Shown here: positions 44,189-52,655 of the stretch, one piece after another | Position numbering within the stretch: position 1 is the first letter of the stretch | Layout: each line of letters begins with the position of its first letter | Origin: QALR01 sp045124015 | GTDB taxonomy: Bacteria; Bacillota; Clostridia; Oscillospirales; CAG-272 | Length of the DNA: 64,000 nt | Reading direction: 5' to 3' | Assembly: GCA_045124015.1 (NCBI GenBank) | Contig: JBGVLA010000192.1 | Span: 40,287-104,286 of the forward strand | The notes under the pieces: generated by a model | Seen by the model: the letters and a program-made list of their open reading frames with translations, nothing else | Told to the model about the DNA's origin: nothing | The model's database searches: none | Position numbers and translations under genes: made by a program

Positions 44189-45751
44189 ATGAAAAAGACA
44201 TTAGCACTAATCCTTACAGCGGCACTTTTCATTCTGACCGCCTGTCAAAACGGCACGCACTCCGAAACCACGGAAGCAACCACGAGTGTTTCCAAGGAAG
44301 AAAACACTTCCACCGAAACAACGCTCACTACCACCACCACCACTATTGAAACAAGTGCCGTAAGCACCTATCCCCCGGCTACCGTTCCTACACTCGAATG
44401 GACCACAGCACAAACCACGACCACAGGCCCCATAACACCTGTCATCCCCGAAGACGCTTCCAAGGAACTCGTATTCATTACATACGGAAATGGAACCTGT
44501 TATCTTGACAGACGTGGCGATTGCACCGACACCGAAATCAAGATTCCACCATATAGTCCCGCAGGCGATCGCGTCATTCACATAAACGAAAACGCATTCC
44601 GCGGAGACACCGACCTCATCAGCGTTTTGATCCCCGAAAGCGTAATCACCATTGGCGCAAGCGCTTTCGCCGATTGCACCTCACTGGTTTCGGTGCAATT
44701 CGAAAATGAACCTACAACGCTGCCTACCGCTATCTTTCGCGGCTGTGTTTCGCTTTCCGACATCACACTTCCGGAATCTCTCACCGAGATCGGCGATCAA
44801 GCCTTTTACGGCTGTACCTCTTTGCAAACGGTCGGATTCCCAAGCCGCCTCGCTCGAATTGGCAACAGCGCTTATGAAAAATGCACCTTGAAATATCTCA
44901 ATTTCCCGTCTTCTTTGATCTCGATCGGAGATAGAGCCTTCCATTCCTGCAGTATGCTGATTCACGTAGGCTTTTCCGAAGGTTTGGTATCGATCGGCAC
45001 AGAGGCATTTTATAACTGCTTGACGATGAAAGAGGTCGTTCTCCCTTCCACGCTCCGCAGTGTGGGCAAAGATGCTTTCAATTTTCAAAACCTGAACATC
45101 TTCACGCTCTATGAGCACGCATACTACCTTCCCAGCGCAACCAATCCTCACTTTTTGCTCGTCAAGTCGGATTCGCCCTTTGTCCAATCCTTCGTGATCC
45201 ACCCCGACACGGAGCTGATTGCCGGCGAAGCCTTTCTCGGATGTTCCCTGCCGGAATCTCTGAACCTTCCTCATGCGATCCGCGGCATCGGTGATCGCGC
45301 CTTCGCGCTTTGCACACATCTCGAAGAGATTTATCTGGACAATAGTCTGGAATACATTGGCAAGCAGGCATTCTTGAATTGCCCGATCCAAAATCTCATC
45401 ATTCCCTTCAATGTACGTTTGATCGATGAACGCGCTTTTGAACACGGTGAAATGCAAAAGATCACACTCAATAGCGGCGAAAGACTTGGAGATATGGCGT
45501 TTGCCTTCTCTGCGGCACAAACGATCACACTTACGCCGCGCACAAAAAATCTCCCTTACCGACTCTTTTACGGAGCATCCTATATGCATGAGATCCGTTT
45601 CCTCGGAACGATCGAGCAATGGAATGCCCTCTCCAAGGATGAGAATTGGGATAGCGGCATGGGCGGAAAAACACCCGAGGGATTGCCTCTCGACACCTAT
45701 ACCGTTCATTGCACCGACGGCGACATCATACTCCCCGTCAACCATAATTGA
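44189..45751 (+). CDS. Leucine-rich repeat (BspA/LRR_5) lipoprotein
   Basis: This 520-aa protein begins MKKTLALILTAALFILTACQ, a lipoprotein signal with lipobox LTAC. A Thr-rich linker follows (about 25-90), then about twelve LRR_5 repeats such as LPESLTEIGDQAFYGCTSLQ and FPSSLISIGDRAFHSCSML. Such surface proteins often bind host or plant polymers. The gene lies 12 nt after ybeY with no terminator seen between them, and it occupies the place where dgkA/cdd/era usually follow. Confidence 0.9.
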   Translation: MKKTLALILTAALFILTACQNGTHSETTEATTSVSKEENTSTETTLTTTTTTIETSAVSTYPPATVPTLEWTTAQTTTTGPITPVIPEDASKELVFITYGNGTCYLDRRGDCTDTEIKIPPYSPAGDRVIHINENAFRGDTDLISVLIPESVITIGASAFADCTSLVSVQFENEPTTLPTAIFRGCVSLSDITLPESLTEIGDQAFYGCTSLQTVGFPSRLARIGNSAYEKCTLKYLNFPSSLISIGDRAFHSCSMLIHVGFSEGLVSIGTEAFYNCLTMKEVVLPSTLRSVGKDAFNFQNLNIFTLYEHAYYLPSATNPHFLLVKSDSPFVQSFVIHPDTELIAGEAFLGCSLPESLNLPHAIRGIGDRAFALCTHLEEIYLDNSLEYIGKQAFLNCPIQNLIIPFNVRLIDERAFEHGEMQKITLNSGERLGDMAFAFSAAQTITLTPRTKNLPYRLFYGASYMHEIRFLGTIEQWNALSKDENWDSGMGGKTPEGLPLDTYTVHCTDGDIILPVNHN

Positions 45752-45759
45752 TAAAAAGC

Positions 45760-45805
45760 GATCGATCTACCCGAATTTCCATGAGAAAATCGGCAAAGAT
45801 CGATC
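45760..45805. terminator. Convergent stem-loop between the LRR gene and recO
   Basis: GATCGATCT (45760-45768) pairs with AGATCGATC (45797-45805), and an inner CCGA/TCGG extends the structure. Flanking AAAA and TTTT tracts could serve both converging genes. The recO stop lies 5 bp beyond the right arm. Confidence 0.6.
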
Positions 45806-45809
45806 ACTT

Positions 45810-46616
45810 TTATTCTTTTACGCTATGATAAAAATCCAAAGTGGAATAATTCTTTTCGAGATGGCAGGCGATATACTTTTCCGCAACGCTTGCAAAATCC
45901 GTAAGCGCCTCGTCCTTCAGCTCAAAGGCAAAAATACGCTCAGGCTTGGAATAGACAGCGTATCGCATCGCCGCAAAAACAGACGCAGACAAAACGGAAA
46001 TCAGCTGTCCCGTCGGATAGATGCCTTCGTTCTCATTTCTTCTTTCGGCAAATCTCTCCGTCAAAAGCGATGCCGCACGAAAGCATTCCTCGCAACGAAA
46101 CGTACCGTTTGAAACGTCAAAATATAAGACCTCAAGATCGGAGCTTCCGCATCCGTCGCAAGCGACAAGATTCGGCATAAAGCCTGCGATCGCCGCCGCA
46201 CGCAACTCAAAAACGCCCTTGACAAGCGGCATAGGCTTTTTTCTTGTGGCAATGGTATGAAAGGAATTGAGCACAAGGCGCATGAGACTTTCCTCAGGCT
46301 CATCCTCGATGGCGATATCCGCGGCAACATCGGCAATATAGCTTGCGAGTGCCGCCCCCTCCAAGGTATCGCGGATATGATAAAAGCTTTCGATCAGCTC
46401 CCCTGTACGCAGATAATAGGTCGTTTTCGTGCGGGAAACGGTGTATTCGCCATAGGTGAAAAGCTGTGTCGCCGTAAAAAGCGGACTTTTCAGACGCTTG
46501 GCGCCTCTGGCATAGACGGATATCTTGCCATGCTCGGCAGTAAGCACCGTCATGATCTTATCATAATCACCATAGGGCGTTTCCTTTAGCACGATACCTT
46601 TGACCGTTTCGACCAT
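45810..46616 (-). CDS. recO: DNA repair protein RecO
   Basis: RecO loads RecA with RecFR and anneals single strands. The 268-aa protein has an N-terminal OB fold (VETVKGIVLKETPYGDYDKI) and a C-terminal zinc finger, CDGCG...CEEC. ATG 46616 follows AAAGGAG; the upstream extension is not coding. It lies downstream of era on the same strand, with a hairpin between them. Confidence 0.94.
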   Translation of the reverse strand: MVETVKGIVLKETPYGDYDKIMTVLTAEHGKISVYARGAKRLKSPLFTATQLFTYGEYTVSRTKTTYYLRTGELIESFYHIRDTLEGAALASYIADVAADIAIEDEPEESLMRLVLNSFHTIATRKKPMPLVKGVFELRAAAIAGFMPNLVACDGCGSSDLEVLYFDVSNGTFRCEECFRAASLLTERFAERRNENEGIYPTGQLISVLSASVFAAMRYAVYSKPERIFAFELKDEALTDFASVAEKYIACHLEKNYSTLDFYHSVKE

Positions 46617-46655
46617 AGAAGACTCCTTTCTCGAAAATTTCGTAATACGGAAACA

Positions 46656-46678
46656 AAAAGCGGGCAAAGCCCGCTTTT
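46656..46678 (-). terminator. Terminator or attenuator between era and recO
   Basis: A 10-bp stem (AAAAGCGGGC with its complement) has an AAA loop and is followed on the minus strand by TGTTTCC. It lies 38 bp after the era stop. Confidence 0.7.
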
Positions 46679-46715
46679 GATATTTTGAAACATAACGTGC
46701 GATCGAGCTTACCGA

Positions 46716-47600
46716 TCATTCTTCCTTGAAGCCAAAGTTTGCAACAACAGCAGAGCTTTCTCTCCAGTTTTCCTTGACCTTTACCCAAAGATCGAGGAAG
46801 ACCTTGACACCAAAGAATTTTTCCATATCTTCTCTTGCCCAAGAGCCGATCTTTTTGAGCATTTCACCGTTTTTACCGATAATGATGGGCTTATGGGAAT
46901 TGCGTTCGCAGAAGATCTCTGCGCGGATGGAAAGAAGATCCTTTTTCTCCTTGAAGCTTTCGATGACAACTGCCGTACCGTGAGGGATCTCATTGCCAAG
47001 CGCATTGAGAAGCTTTTCGCGGATGATCTCGGATGCAATGGCGCGTTCGGGCTGATCCGTGATGATATCGTCCGGGAAGAACCACGGACCTTCCATCGCA
47101 AATTTTTCGATCTCATCCAGAATGATCGTAACGTTTTCACCGTTTTTCGCGGAAATCGGGATCACCGCGTCAAAGGTATGATATTCCGCAAAGCGCGCGA
47201 TGGTATCGCCGATCTCGCGTGCATTGGATATATCGGTCTTATTGATGATCAGCACGGTGGGGATATGTGCGCCTTCAAAACGGCGGAGCAGTTCCTTTTC
47301 CACTGGGCCGACACGATCGCCCGCTTCCACGAGAAGAAGCACGATATCCACGTCTGCCGCGGCGCCGTCGGCAACCTTCATCATATACGAGCCAAGCTTA
47401 TCCTTGGGCTTATGGATGCCGGGAGTATCGAGGAAAACGAACTGTGTTTCGTCCTTGGTAAGGATACCCGTGATACGGGTTCTTGTGGTCTGCGGTTTGG
47501 GGGATACGATGGAGATATGTTCGCCGAGAAGTGTATTGAGAAGTGTGGATTTACCAACGTTCGGTCTGCCGATGAGAGCAGCAAAAAGATTCTTTTTCAT
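46716..47600 (-). CDS. era: GTPase Era
   Basis: Era binds 16S rRNA during 30S assembly. The 294-aa protein has GRPNVGKSTLLNTLLG (G1), RTRITGI (G2), DTPGIHKP (G3), NKTD (G4) and SAKNG (G5), and a C-terminal KH domain with PIIIGKNGEMLKKIG. AAAGGACT precedes the ATG. Era and recO are usually on the same strand as ybeY; here they face it. Confidence 0.97.
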   Translation of the reverse strand: MKKNLFAALIGRPNVGKSTLLNTLLGEHISIVSPKPQTTRTRITGILTKDETQFVFLDTPGIHKPKDKLGSYMMKVADGAAADVDIVLLLVEAGDRVGPVEKELLRRFEGAHIPTVLIINKTDISNAREIGDTIARFAEYHTFDAVIPISAKNGENVTIILDEIEKFAMEGPWFFPDDIITDQPERAIASEIIREKLLNALGNEIPHGTAVVIESFKEKKDLLSIRAEIFCERNSHKPIIIGKNGEMLKKIGSWAREDMEKFFGVKVFLDLWVKVKENWRESSAVVANFGFKEE

Positions 47601-47643
47601 AGGAGTCCTTTCAGAGGGTTCTTATTTTTTTATATAACAGATA

Positions 47644-48936
47644 TTAAGATTTTTTATGTAAGCGTTTCTTTTTCAGATAGGCGCGCAAGCGTTTATCCAT
47701 ATCGAGGACGGTATCCATCAGGAAGATCGCAAGAGCGATGGCGCCGACACAGAGAATGGCACCAAGCAACGTTTCGCCCGCGTCGCCTTCCCCGTACATG
47801 ATAAAATACACCGATTTATAGATGCTGATACCGGGAACGAGCGGAAGCAAGCCTGTAATGAGGAAGATGATGACAGGCGTTTTCAAGGCACGCGCGTTGA
47901 TATGCGAGAAAAGATCGACAGCGAGGGTCGCATAGAAGGTCGCCACGACACCCGATGCACCGAAATAATCGGCAACGAGATAGACCGCCCAGGAGATCGC
48001 ACCGCAAAGCGCACAGTAAGGCATCAAGCGCGGATGTATCTCAAAAAGCAAGGCGAAGCCGACCACGGCGATGGCAGAGCAAGCCGTTGCCGCAAGGAAT
48101 CGAACAAACGTATCGACGGAAAGATTAAAGGAAAGGATGAGGGTATCCGCAAAACCGCACACATTGGCGATCGCCATACCTGCACCGACACCGACGGCAA
48201 CCATCGCGGCAACACAAAAGGCCTCGATCGCACGTGCACCGCCAGAAAGATGGTCTCCATGTAAAATATCTCGTGCGGCATTGGTCATGGCAAGCCCCGG
48301 AACGAGAGGCATGATACCGCCGATGATCATACATTGCGCTTGAAGCGAAATATCAAAAAGCTGTCTGGATAAAAATGCGACGATGACCGCCGTAACGGTA
48401 ACCACCGCACTCGCCACGATACAAGTTACAAATCCCTTTCCGATCTTCGGACCGAGATAAATATTGACAAAGCCTACTGCAAGTCCGCAGAACAGCGTAC
48501 AGATCGCGTCTCCGAAATTGCCGCCAAACATGACGCAAAAGCCACAAGATGCCAAAATATACCCCAAAAGGATCATCAAATTGGTATATCTGCGCTTATT
48601 TTTGATCTCATTCAGCTTTGCGATCGCTTCATCAAGGGTGATCTTTCCCGAACAAAACTCGCGGGAGACCTGATTGACGTCCGCAACACGGCCAAGATTA
48701 TTCGAAACGCCGGGAACGCGCTCCGTGATCGAAAGATTCACGCTCGAGGGGTCGGAAAGTGTTACGACAAATCCCGTTGGGAAAACCATTGCCTCCGCGT
48801 GCTCAAAATTCGTCGTGCTTAAAATTCTCTGCATCGTATCCTCAACACGATGTGTTTCAGCGCCCGAGGAGATCATAAGGACACCGGCAAGCGATGCCAT
48901 ATTCAGCAGTTTTCTGTAATATTCGGGAGATTCCAA
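47644..48936 (-). CDS. ThrE-family threonine/serine exporter-like protein
   Basis: This 430-aa protein is a fusion of the ThrE N-terminal (PF06738-type) and C-terminal (ThrE_2-type) membrane domains. Motifs are LAGVLMISSGAETHRVEDTM, IIGGIMPLVPGLAMTNAARD near residue 225 and LLPLVPGISIYKSVYFIM near residue 375. About ten helices are predicted. The TTG start at 48936 was chosen because AAAGGAG lies 8 nt upstream; upstream in-frame ATG has no site. It lies 43 bp upstream of era. Confidence 0.88.
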   Translation of the reverse strand: MESPEYYRKLLNMASLAGVLMISSGAETHRVEDTMQRILSTTNFEHAEAMVFPTGFVVTLSDPSSVNLSITERVPGVSNNLGRVADVNQVSREFCSGKITLDEAIAKLNEIKNKRRYTNLMILLGYILASCGFCVMFGGNFGDAICTLFCGLAVGFVNIYLGPKIGKGFVTCIVASAVVTVTAVIVAFLSRQLFDISLQAQCMIIGGIMPLVPGLAMTNAARDILHGDHLSGGARAIEAFCVAAMVAVGVGAGMAIANVCGFADTLILSFNLSVDTFVRFLAATACSAIAVVGFALLFEIHPRLMPYCALCGAISWAVYLVADYFGASGVVATFYATLAVDLFSHINARALKTPVIIFLITGLLPLVPGISIYKSVYFIMYGEGDAGETLLGAILCVGAIALAIFLMDTVLDMDKRLRAYLKKKRLHKKS

Positions 48937-49046
48937 GGATATCGCTCCTTTCGGAATGAAATTTTCAAAACTCGTATTTATTATTATACGATAGTTTTGA
49001 AACTTTTTCAATATCTAATCACAAAATTGTAAGGAAGAAACGAAAA

Positions 49047-49064
49047 AGTCCGCTTTCGCGGACT
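49047..49064 (-). terminator. Terminator of the tandem lipoproteins
   Basis: A 7-bp stem AGTCCGC/GCGGACT has a TTTC loop (GAAA on minus) and is followed by TTTTTCG on the minus strand. It lies about 95 bp after the stop at 49159. Confidence 0.7.
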
Positions 49065-49158
49065 CTTTCACGTTTATTATCGCCTTTTTGCCATCAGCTT
49101 GCCGAATATACCCTGAAAATCCGATGTTTCGGCAATCCGAAAAAATCATATCCGGCGT

Positions 49159-49932
49159 TTAATCATCCGAATTGATCCATGAGCCGTATGGCCACTTATA
49201 TTCAGAAGAAAAGAGAAAGTGGCGAGGGTCAGAGGATGGATTCAAACGAAACTCCACATAATGCGGACCGTCATTCAGATACAATACGATGCGGCACTTT
49301 AAGGTCTCGCTCCTTGCCATATCGCGGATATGCATCTGATAATACAAGGCGTATTCCTCGGGGAACTCAAAGATCGGAAGCATATTTTCGCTGATACCAA
49401 GCTTATATTCATAGCTGCTTTCACGCGGAGTCAAGCCTGCCTCGGCTTCTTCCTCGACGATATACGGCATACGCACCCAAGCACCGACGCCTTCAAACAT
49501 CGCCGCCTCATAAATTTCAAGATAGGGCGAGCCGTACTGTGTGATCGGCTTTCCCGTTTTGCTTGTGATCTGCAAGGTTACCGTACGCGGAAGGGATTCA
49601 TAGATTTCATCCGAAATGCCCGTGATCTCGATCTCATAGTCCCGGGAGGGCTCATACTCATAATCGGGAGATATCGTCCAAGGATAGAACATCCAGGACA
49701 TTCGCGGCGACCAATCGCTAAGCATTCTGCCGCCCTTTTGAAATTCGGGGACCGCCTCGGTCGTGGTCTCCACAGTGGTTGTTTTTTCTGCCGTCGTTGT
49801 TTCTGCCGTTGTTGTTTCCGCGGACGTGGTTTCACCCGTCGTTGTTCCGATGGGCGGCGTTTCGTTGCAAGCGGCGAGCAAAAGAAGACAAGATGCCGCT
49901 AAAAGCCATGCAATTATGTTTTTGAATTTCAT
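49159..49932 (-). CDS. Putative lipoprotein, tandem paralog 2
   Basis: This 257-aa protein begins MKFKNIIAWLLAASCLLLLA with lipobox LAAC, then a Thr-rich linker (TTTGETTSAETTTAE and more). The mature domain shows LQITSKTGKPITQYGSPYLE, GVGAWVRMP and IVLYLNDGPHYVEF. The signal-linker region is nearly identical in DNA to that of the neighbour at 49971-50636, while the mature domains are related but divergent. GGAGG precedes ATG 49932. The function is unknown. Confidence 0.8.
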   Translation of the reverse strand: MKFKNIIAWLLAASCLLLLAACNETPPIGTTTGETTSAETTTAETTTAEKTTTVETTTEAVPEFQKGGRMLSDWSPRMSWMFYPWTISPDYEYEPSRDYEIEITGISDEIYESLPRTVTLQITSKTGKPITQYGSPYLEIYEAAMFEGVGAWVRMPYIVEEEAEAGLTPRESSYEYKLGISENMLPIFEFPEEYALYYQMHIRDMARSETLKCRIVLYLNDGPHYVEFRLNPSSDPRHFLFSSEYKWPYGSWINSDD

Positions 49933-49970
49933 GGGGCACCTCCTGAGTAGTGGTGATTTCAAAATTTCCG

Positions 49971-50636
49971 TCATACAGGTGTTGCTGTTACATAGAAATA
50001 TACATAATGTGGACCGTCATTCAAATAGAAAACGATTCTGTAATCTCCGGACTCGTAGGTGGTGGACGGAGACAGCCCATCCCCCAAATGATCGCGGTTC
50101 TGCAGGTCTATCATATAATCGCCTTCCCCATTTGCGTATTCGAGCTTTCCTTGTTTATTTTCCGCCACATTGGCATATGGCACTCGAATCCATCCCTCAA
50201 CGCCCGAAACCGTTACGCCTTTGTATTCCAAATAGGCTGTGCCCACTTGCCAAAACGGTTCTCCCGTTTTGTTTACGATATGACAAGTGATCTCGTATGG
50301 CATCGACCAAAAGCTTGGAATTTCTCTCTTTTTTTCCGCGTTCATTATTATAAAGGAAAAATCATATTTTTCAGAGGATTCCATTTCGTATTCGGGCGTA
50401 AAAAGCCATTCATCAAATCCCGGTGCGATCCACAGATCCACCTTGGGCGAGTTGGTTTGCGAAGCAGGCGGAAACACATATGTTTCCGTTAAAAGCGAAG
50501 TGCTTTCCGCCGTTGTTGTTTCCGCGGACGTGGTTTCACCCGTCGTCGTTTCGATGGGCGGCGTTTCGTTGCAAGCGGCGAGCAAAAGAAGACAAGATGC
50601 CGCTAAAAGCCATGCAATTATGTTTTTGAATTTCAT
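49971..50636 (-). CDS. Putative lipoprotein, tandem paralog 1
   Basis: This 221-aa protein shares its signal peptide and first Thr-rich linker with the next gene, from ATG for about 115 bp with only two differences seen. Mature-domain landmarks are ITCHIVNKTGEPFWQVGTAY, GVEGWIRVPY and RIVFYLNDGPHYVYF. ATG 50636 follows AGGAGG. Both lipoproteins lie behind the promoter at 50672-50700, with 38 bp between them. Confidence 0.8.
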   Translation of the reverse strand: MKFKNIIAWLLAASCLLLLAACNETPPIETTTGETTSAETTTAESTSLLTETYVFPPASQTNSPKVDLWIAPGFDEWLFTPEYEMESSEKYDFSFIIMNAEKKREIPSFWSMPYEITCHIVNKTGEPFWQVGTAYLEYKGVTVSGVEGWIRVPYANVAENKQGKLEYANGEGDYMIDLQNRDHLGDGLSPSTTYESGDYRIVFYLNDGPHYVYFYVTATPV

Positions 50637-50671
50637 GGGATACCTCCTTTTTTGTGATCTCAATTTTTCTT

Positions 50672-50700
50672 ATTTTACCACAAAAAAACATTTTTGTCAA
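50672..50700 (-). promoter_or_regulatory. Promoter of the tandem lipoproteins, with upstream direct repeats
   Basis: TTGACA and TAAAAT are separated by 17 bp on the minus strand. Upstream of the -35 box, TGTAAACA occurs twice (50721-50728 and 50732-50739), 11 bp apart, a possible operator. Confidence 0.75.
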
Positions 50701-50779
50701 CGACGTCCTCATTTGCGTGATGTAAACATATTGTAAACACAAGCAAACTCTCTCATTTTTTGGAAAAAATCCGCTCGTC

Positions 50780-50832
50780 CTTGTTGACAAAACAACAAGA
50801 CCGTTGTATAATAAATTCGTTGATGACTCAAC
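50780..50832 (+). promoter_or_regulatory. Promoter and operator-like palindromes of the DUF1846 gene
   Basis: TTGACA (50784-50789) and TATAAT (50807-50812) are 17 bp apart. The perfect inverted repeat CTTGTTG-N6-CAACAAG (50780-50799) overlaps the -35 box. A second one, GTTGA-TGAC-TCAAC (50819-50832), lies at the expected start point. This arrangement suits a dimeric repressor, for example of MarR type. A further TATAAT with extended -10 lies at 50900. The rest of the 343-bp gap shows nothing more. Confidence 0.75.
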
Positions 50833-50979
50833 AAGTCTGTTTTTTTAATTTTTTTGAAGAAATTGAAAAGACCCCGTAGAAAAACCAAAAAAGATGTGAT
50901 ATAATATATACTGTATTTTTCATAAACGCTTTGCGATCGATTTTTGAATTTTATATTTTTCTATATGAGGAGTCATTCC

Positions 50980-52464
50980 ATGAACACCATTTCCTTTGAC
51001 AACGACCAATATATTTCAATGCAATCACAGAAAATTCTCGAAAGAATCGCGTATTTCGGCGGTAAGCTCTACCTCGAATTCGGCGGCAAGCTTTTCGATG
51101 ATTTTCATGCCTCCCGCGTACTGCCCGGTTTCCATCCCGACAGCAAGATCAAGATGCTCTATGAGCTCCGCGACCGCGCAGAGATCATCATTGCCATTTC
51201 TGCGGGCGATATCGAAAAAAACAAGCGCCGCGGCGACCTTGGCATCACGTACGACCTCGATGCGCTTCGTCTCATCGACGCATTCCGCGGTATCGGTCTT
51301 TACGTTGGCAGCGTTGTCATCACACAATATGCAGACCAGCCGACCGTGAAGGTCTTCCAAAGACGCTTGGAAGCCCTCGGCATCAAGGTCTACCGTCATT
51401 ATCCCATCGAAAATTATCCCTATGATATCAAAGGCATCGTCAGCGATGACGGCTTTGGTAAAAATGATTATATCGAAACCTCTCGTGAGCTTGTCGTCGT
51501 AACCGCACCCGGTCCCGGCAGCGGCAAGATGGCGACCTGTCTTTCTCAGCTCTATCACGAGCACAGACGCGGTATCCGCTCGGGCTACGCGAAATTTGAA
51601 ACCTTCCCGATCTGGAATATTCCGCTCGGACATCCCGTCAATCTCGCGTATGAAGCCGCGACCGCCGATATGGGCGACGTCAACATGATCGACCCCTATC
51701 ATCTGGAGGCTTACGGCGTTTCCACTGTCAACTACAACCGCGACGTGGAGATCTTCCCCGTTTTGAAGGTCATGTTTGAAAAAATCTACGGCGAATGTCC
51801 CTACAAGAGCCCCACGGATATGGGCGTCAATATGGCAGGAAACTGCATCATCAACGACGAGGCGGCAAGAGAAGCCTCCTGCAACGAGATCATCCGCCGT
51901 TACTATACCGCGCTTTGCAACGTCAAGCAGGGTACGGGCGAAAAGACTGAGGTCCAGAAGATCGAGGTCATCATGAATAAGCTCGGTATTACGGGCGAAA
52001 TGCGCGCCCCCGTCAAGCCTGCGCTCGAAAGAGAAGCGGCAACGAATGCACCTGCCGCAGCCATCGAGCTTTGCGACGGCAAGATCATCACGGGCAGAAC
52101 CTCCGAGCTTCTCGGCACCTGCTCCGCAATGCTTCTCAATGCGCTCAAATACCTCGCGGAGCTTCCCGACGAAACGCTCCTCATTTCCCCCACCATCATC
52201 GAGCCCATTCAAGCACTGAAGATCAACCATATGGGCAATCGCAATCCGCATTTGCATATGGACGAGATCCTCATCGCGCTTGCCGTTTCCGCCGTTACGG
52301 ACGAAAACGCGGCAAAGGCTCTTGCGCAACTTCCCAAGCTCAAGGGAACACAGGCGCACTCCACCGTGCTTCTTTCCCGCGCGGATGAAAACGTTTTCAA
52401 AAAGCTTGGCATCGCACTCACCTGCGAACCGAAATATCAAACGAATCAGCTTTTCCACGGCTAA
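50980..52464 (+). CDS. DUF1846 protein
   Basis: This 494-aa cytoplasmic protein matches the DUF1846 family along its length: AYFGGKLYLEFGGKLFDDFH, RVLPGFHPDSKIKML, VVTAPGPGSGKMATCLSQLY (a P-loop-like stretch near 180-200), SGYAKFETFPIWNIPL, HPVNLAYEAATADMGDVNMI and GTQAHSTVLLSRADENVFKK. The family is common in Firmicutes and structurally known, but its reaction is not established. ATG 50980 follows GAGGAG. It has a regulated-looking promoter. Confidence 0.93.
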   Translation: MNTISFDNDQYISMQSQKILERIAYFGGKLYLEFGGKLFDDFHASRVLPGFHPDSKIKMLYELRDRAEIIIAISAGDIEKNKRRGDLGITYDLDALRLIDAFRGIGLYVGSVVITQYADQPTVKVFQRRLEALGIKVYRHYPIENYPYDIKGIVSDDGFGKNDYIETSRELVVVTAPGPGSGKMATCLSQLYHEHRRGIRSGYAKFETFPIWNIPLGHPVNLAYEAATADMGDVNMIDPYHLEAYGVSTVNYNRDVEIFPVLKVMFEKIYGECPYKSPTDMGVNMAGNCIINDEAAREASCNEIIRRYYTALCNVKQGTGEKTEVQKIEVIMNKLGITGEMRAPVKPALEREAATNAPAAAIELCDGKIITGRTSELLGTCSAMLLNALKYLAELPDETLLISPTIIEPIQALKINHMGNRNPHLHMDEILIALAVSAVTDENAAKALAQLPKLKGTQAHSTVLLSRADENVFKKLGIALTCEPKYQTNQLFHG

Positions 52465-52558
52465 GCGGAAAGCCACACCCAAAAATACCGCTATTTTCGC
52501 TCACAAGACCCTCGCGTTTTGTGAGCGTATTGCTATACGGGTATCACATAGCAATACA

Positions 52559-52612
52559 CCTCATCCACCGTTTTGCAAGACAAAACGGTCCCCCTCCTCT
52601 CAGAGGGGAAGG
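52559..52612. repeat. Partial copy (right half) of the 138-bp element
   Basis: CCTCATCCACCGTTTTGC, ACAAAACGG and CCCCTC...GAGGGG-AAGGC match the right half of the 60628 copy. Upstream in the same 191-bp gap are the hairpins GCTCACAA/TTGTGAGC (52499-52526) and TATTGCTAT/ATAGCAATA (52528-52556), which may end the DUF1846 transcript. Confidence 0.7.
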
Positions 52613-52655
52613 CTGCTTGCATGAAAATTAAAAATTTACATAAGGGAGTTACACT

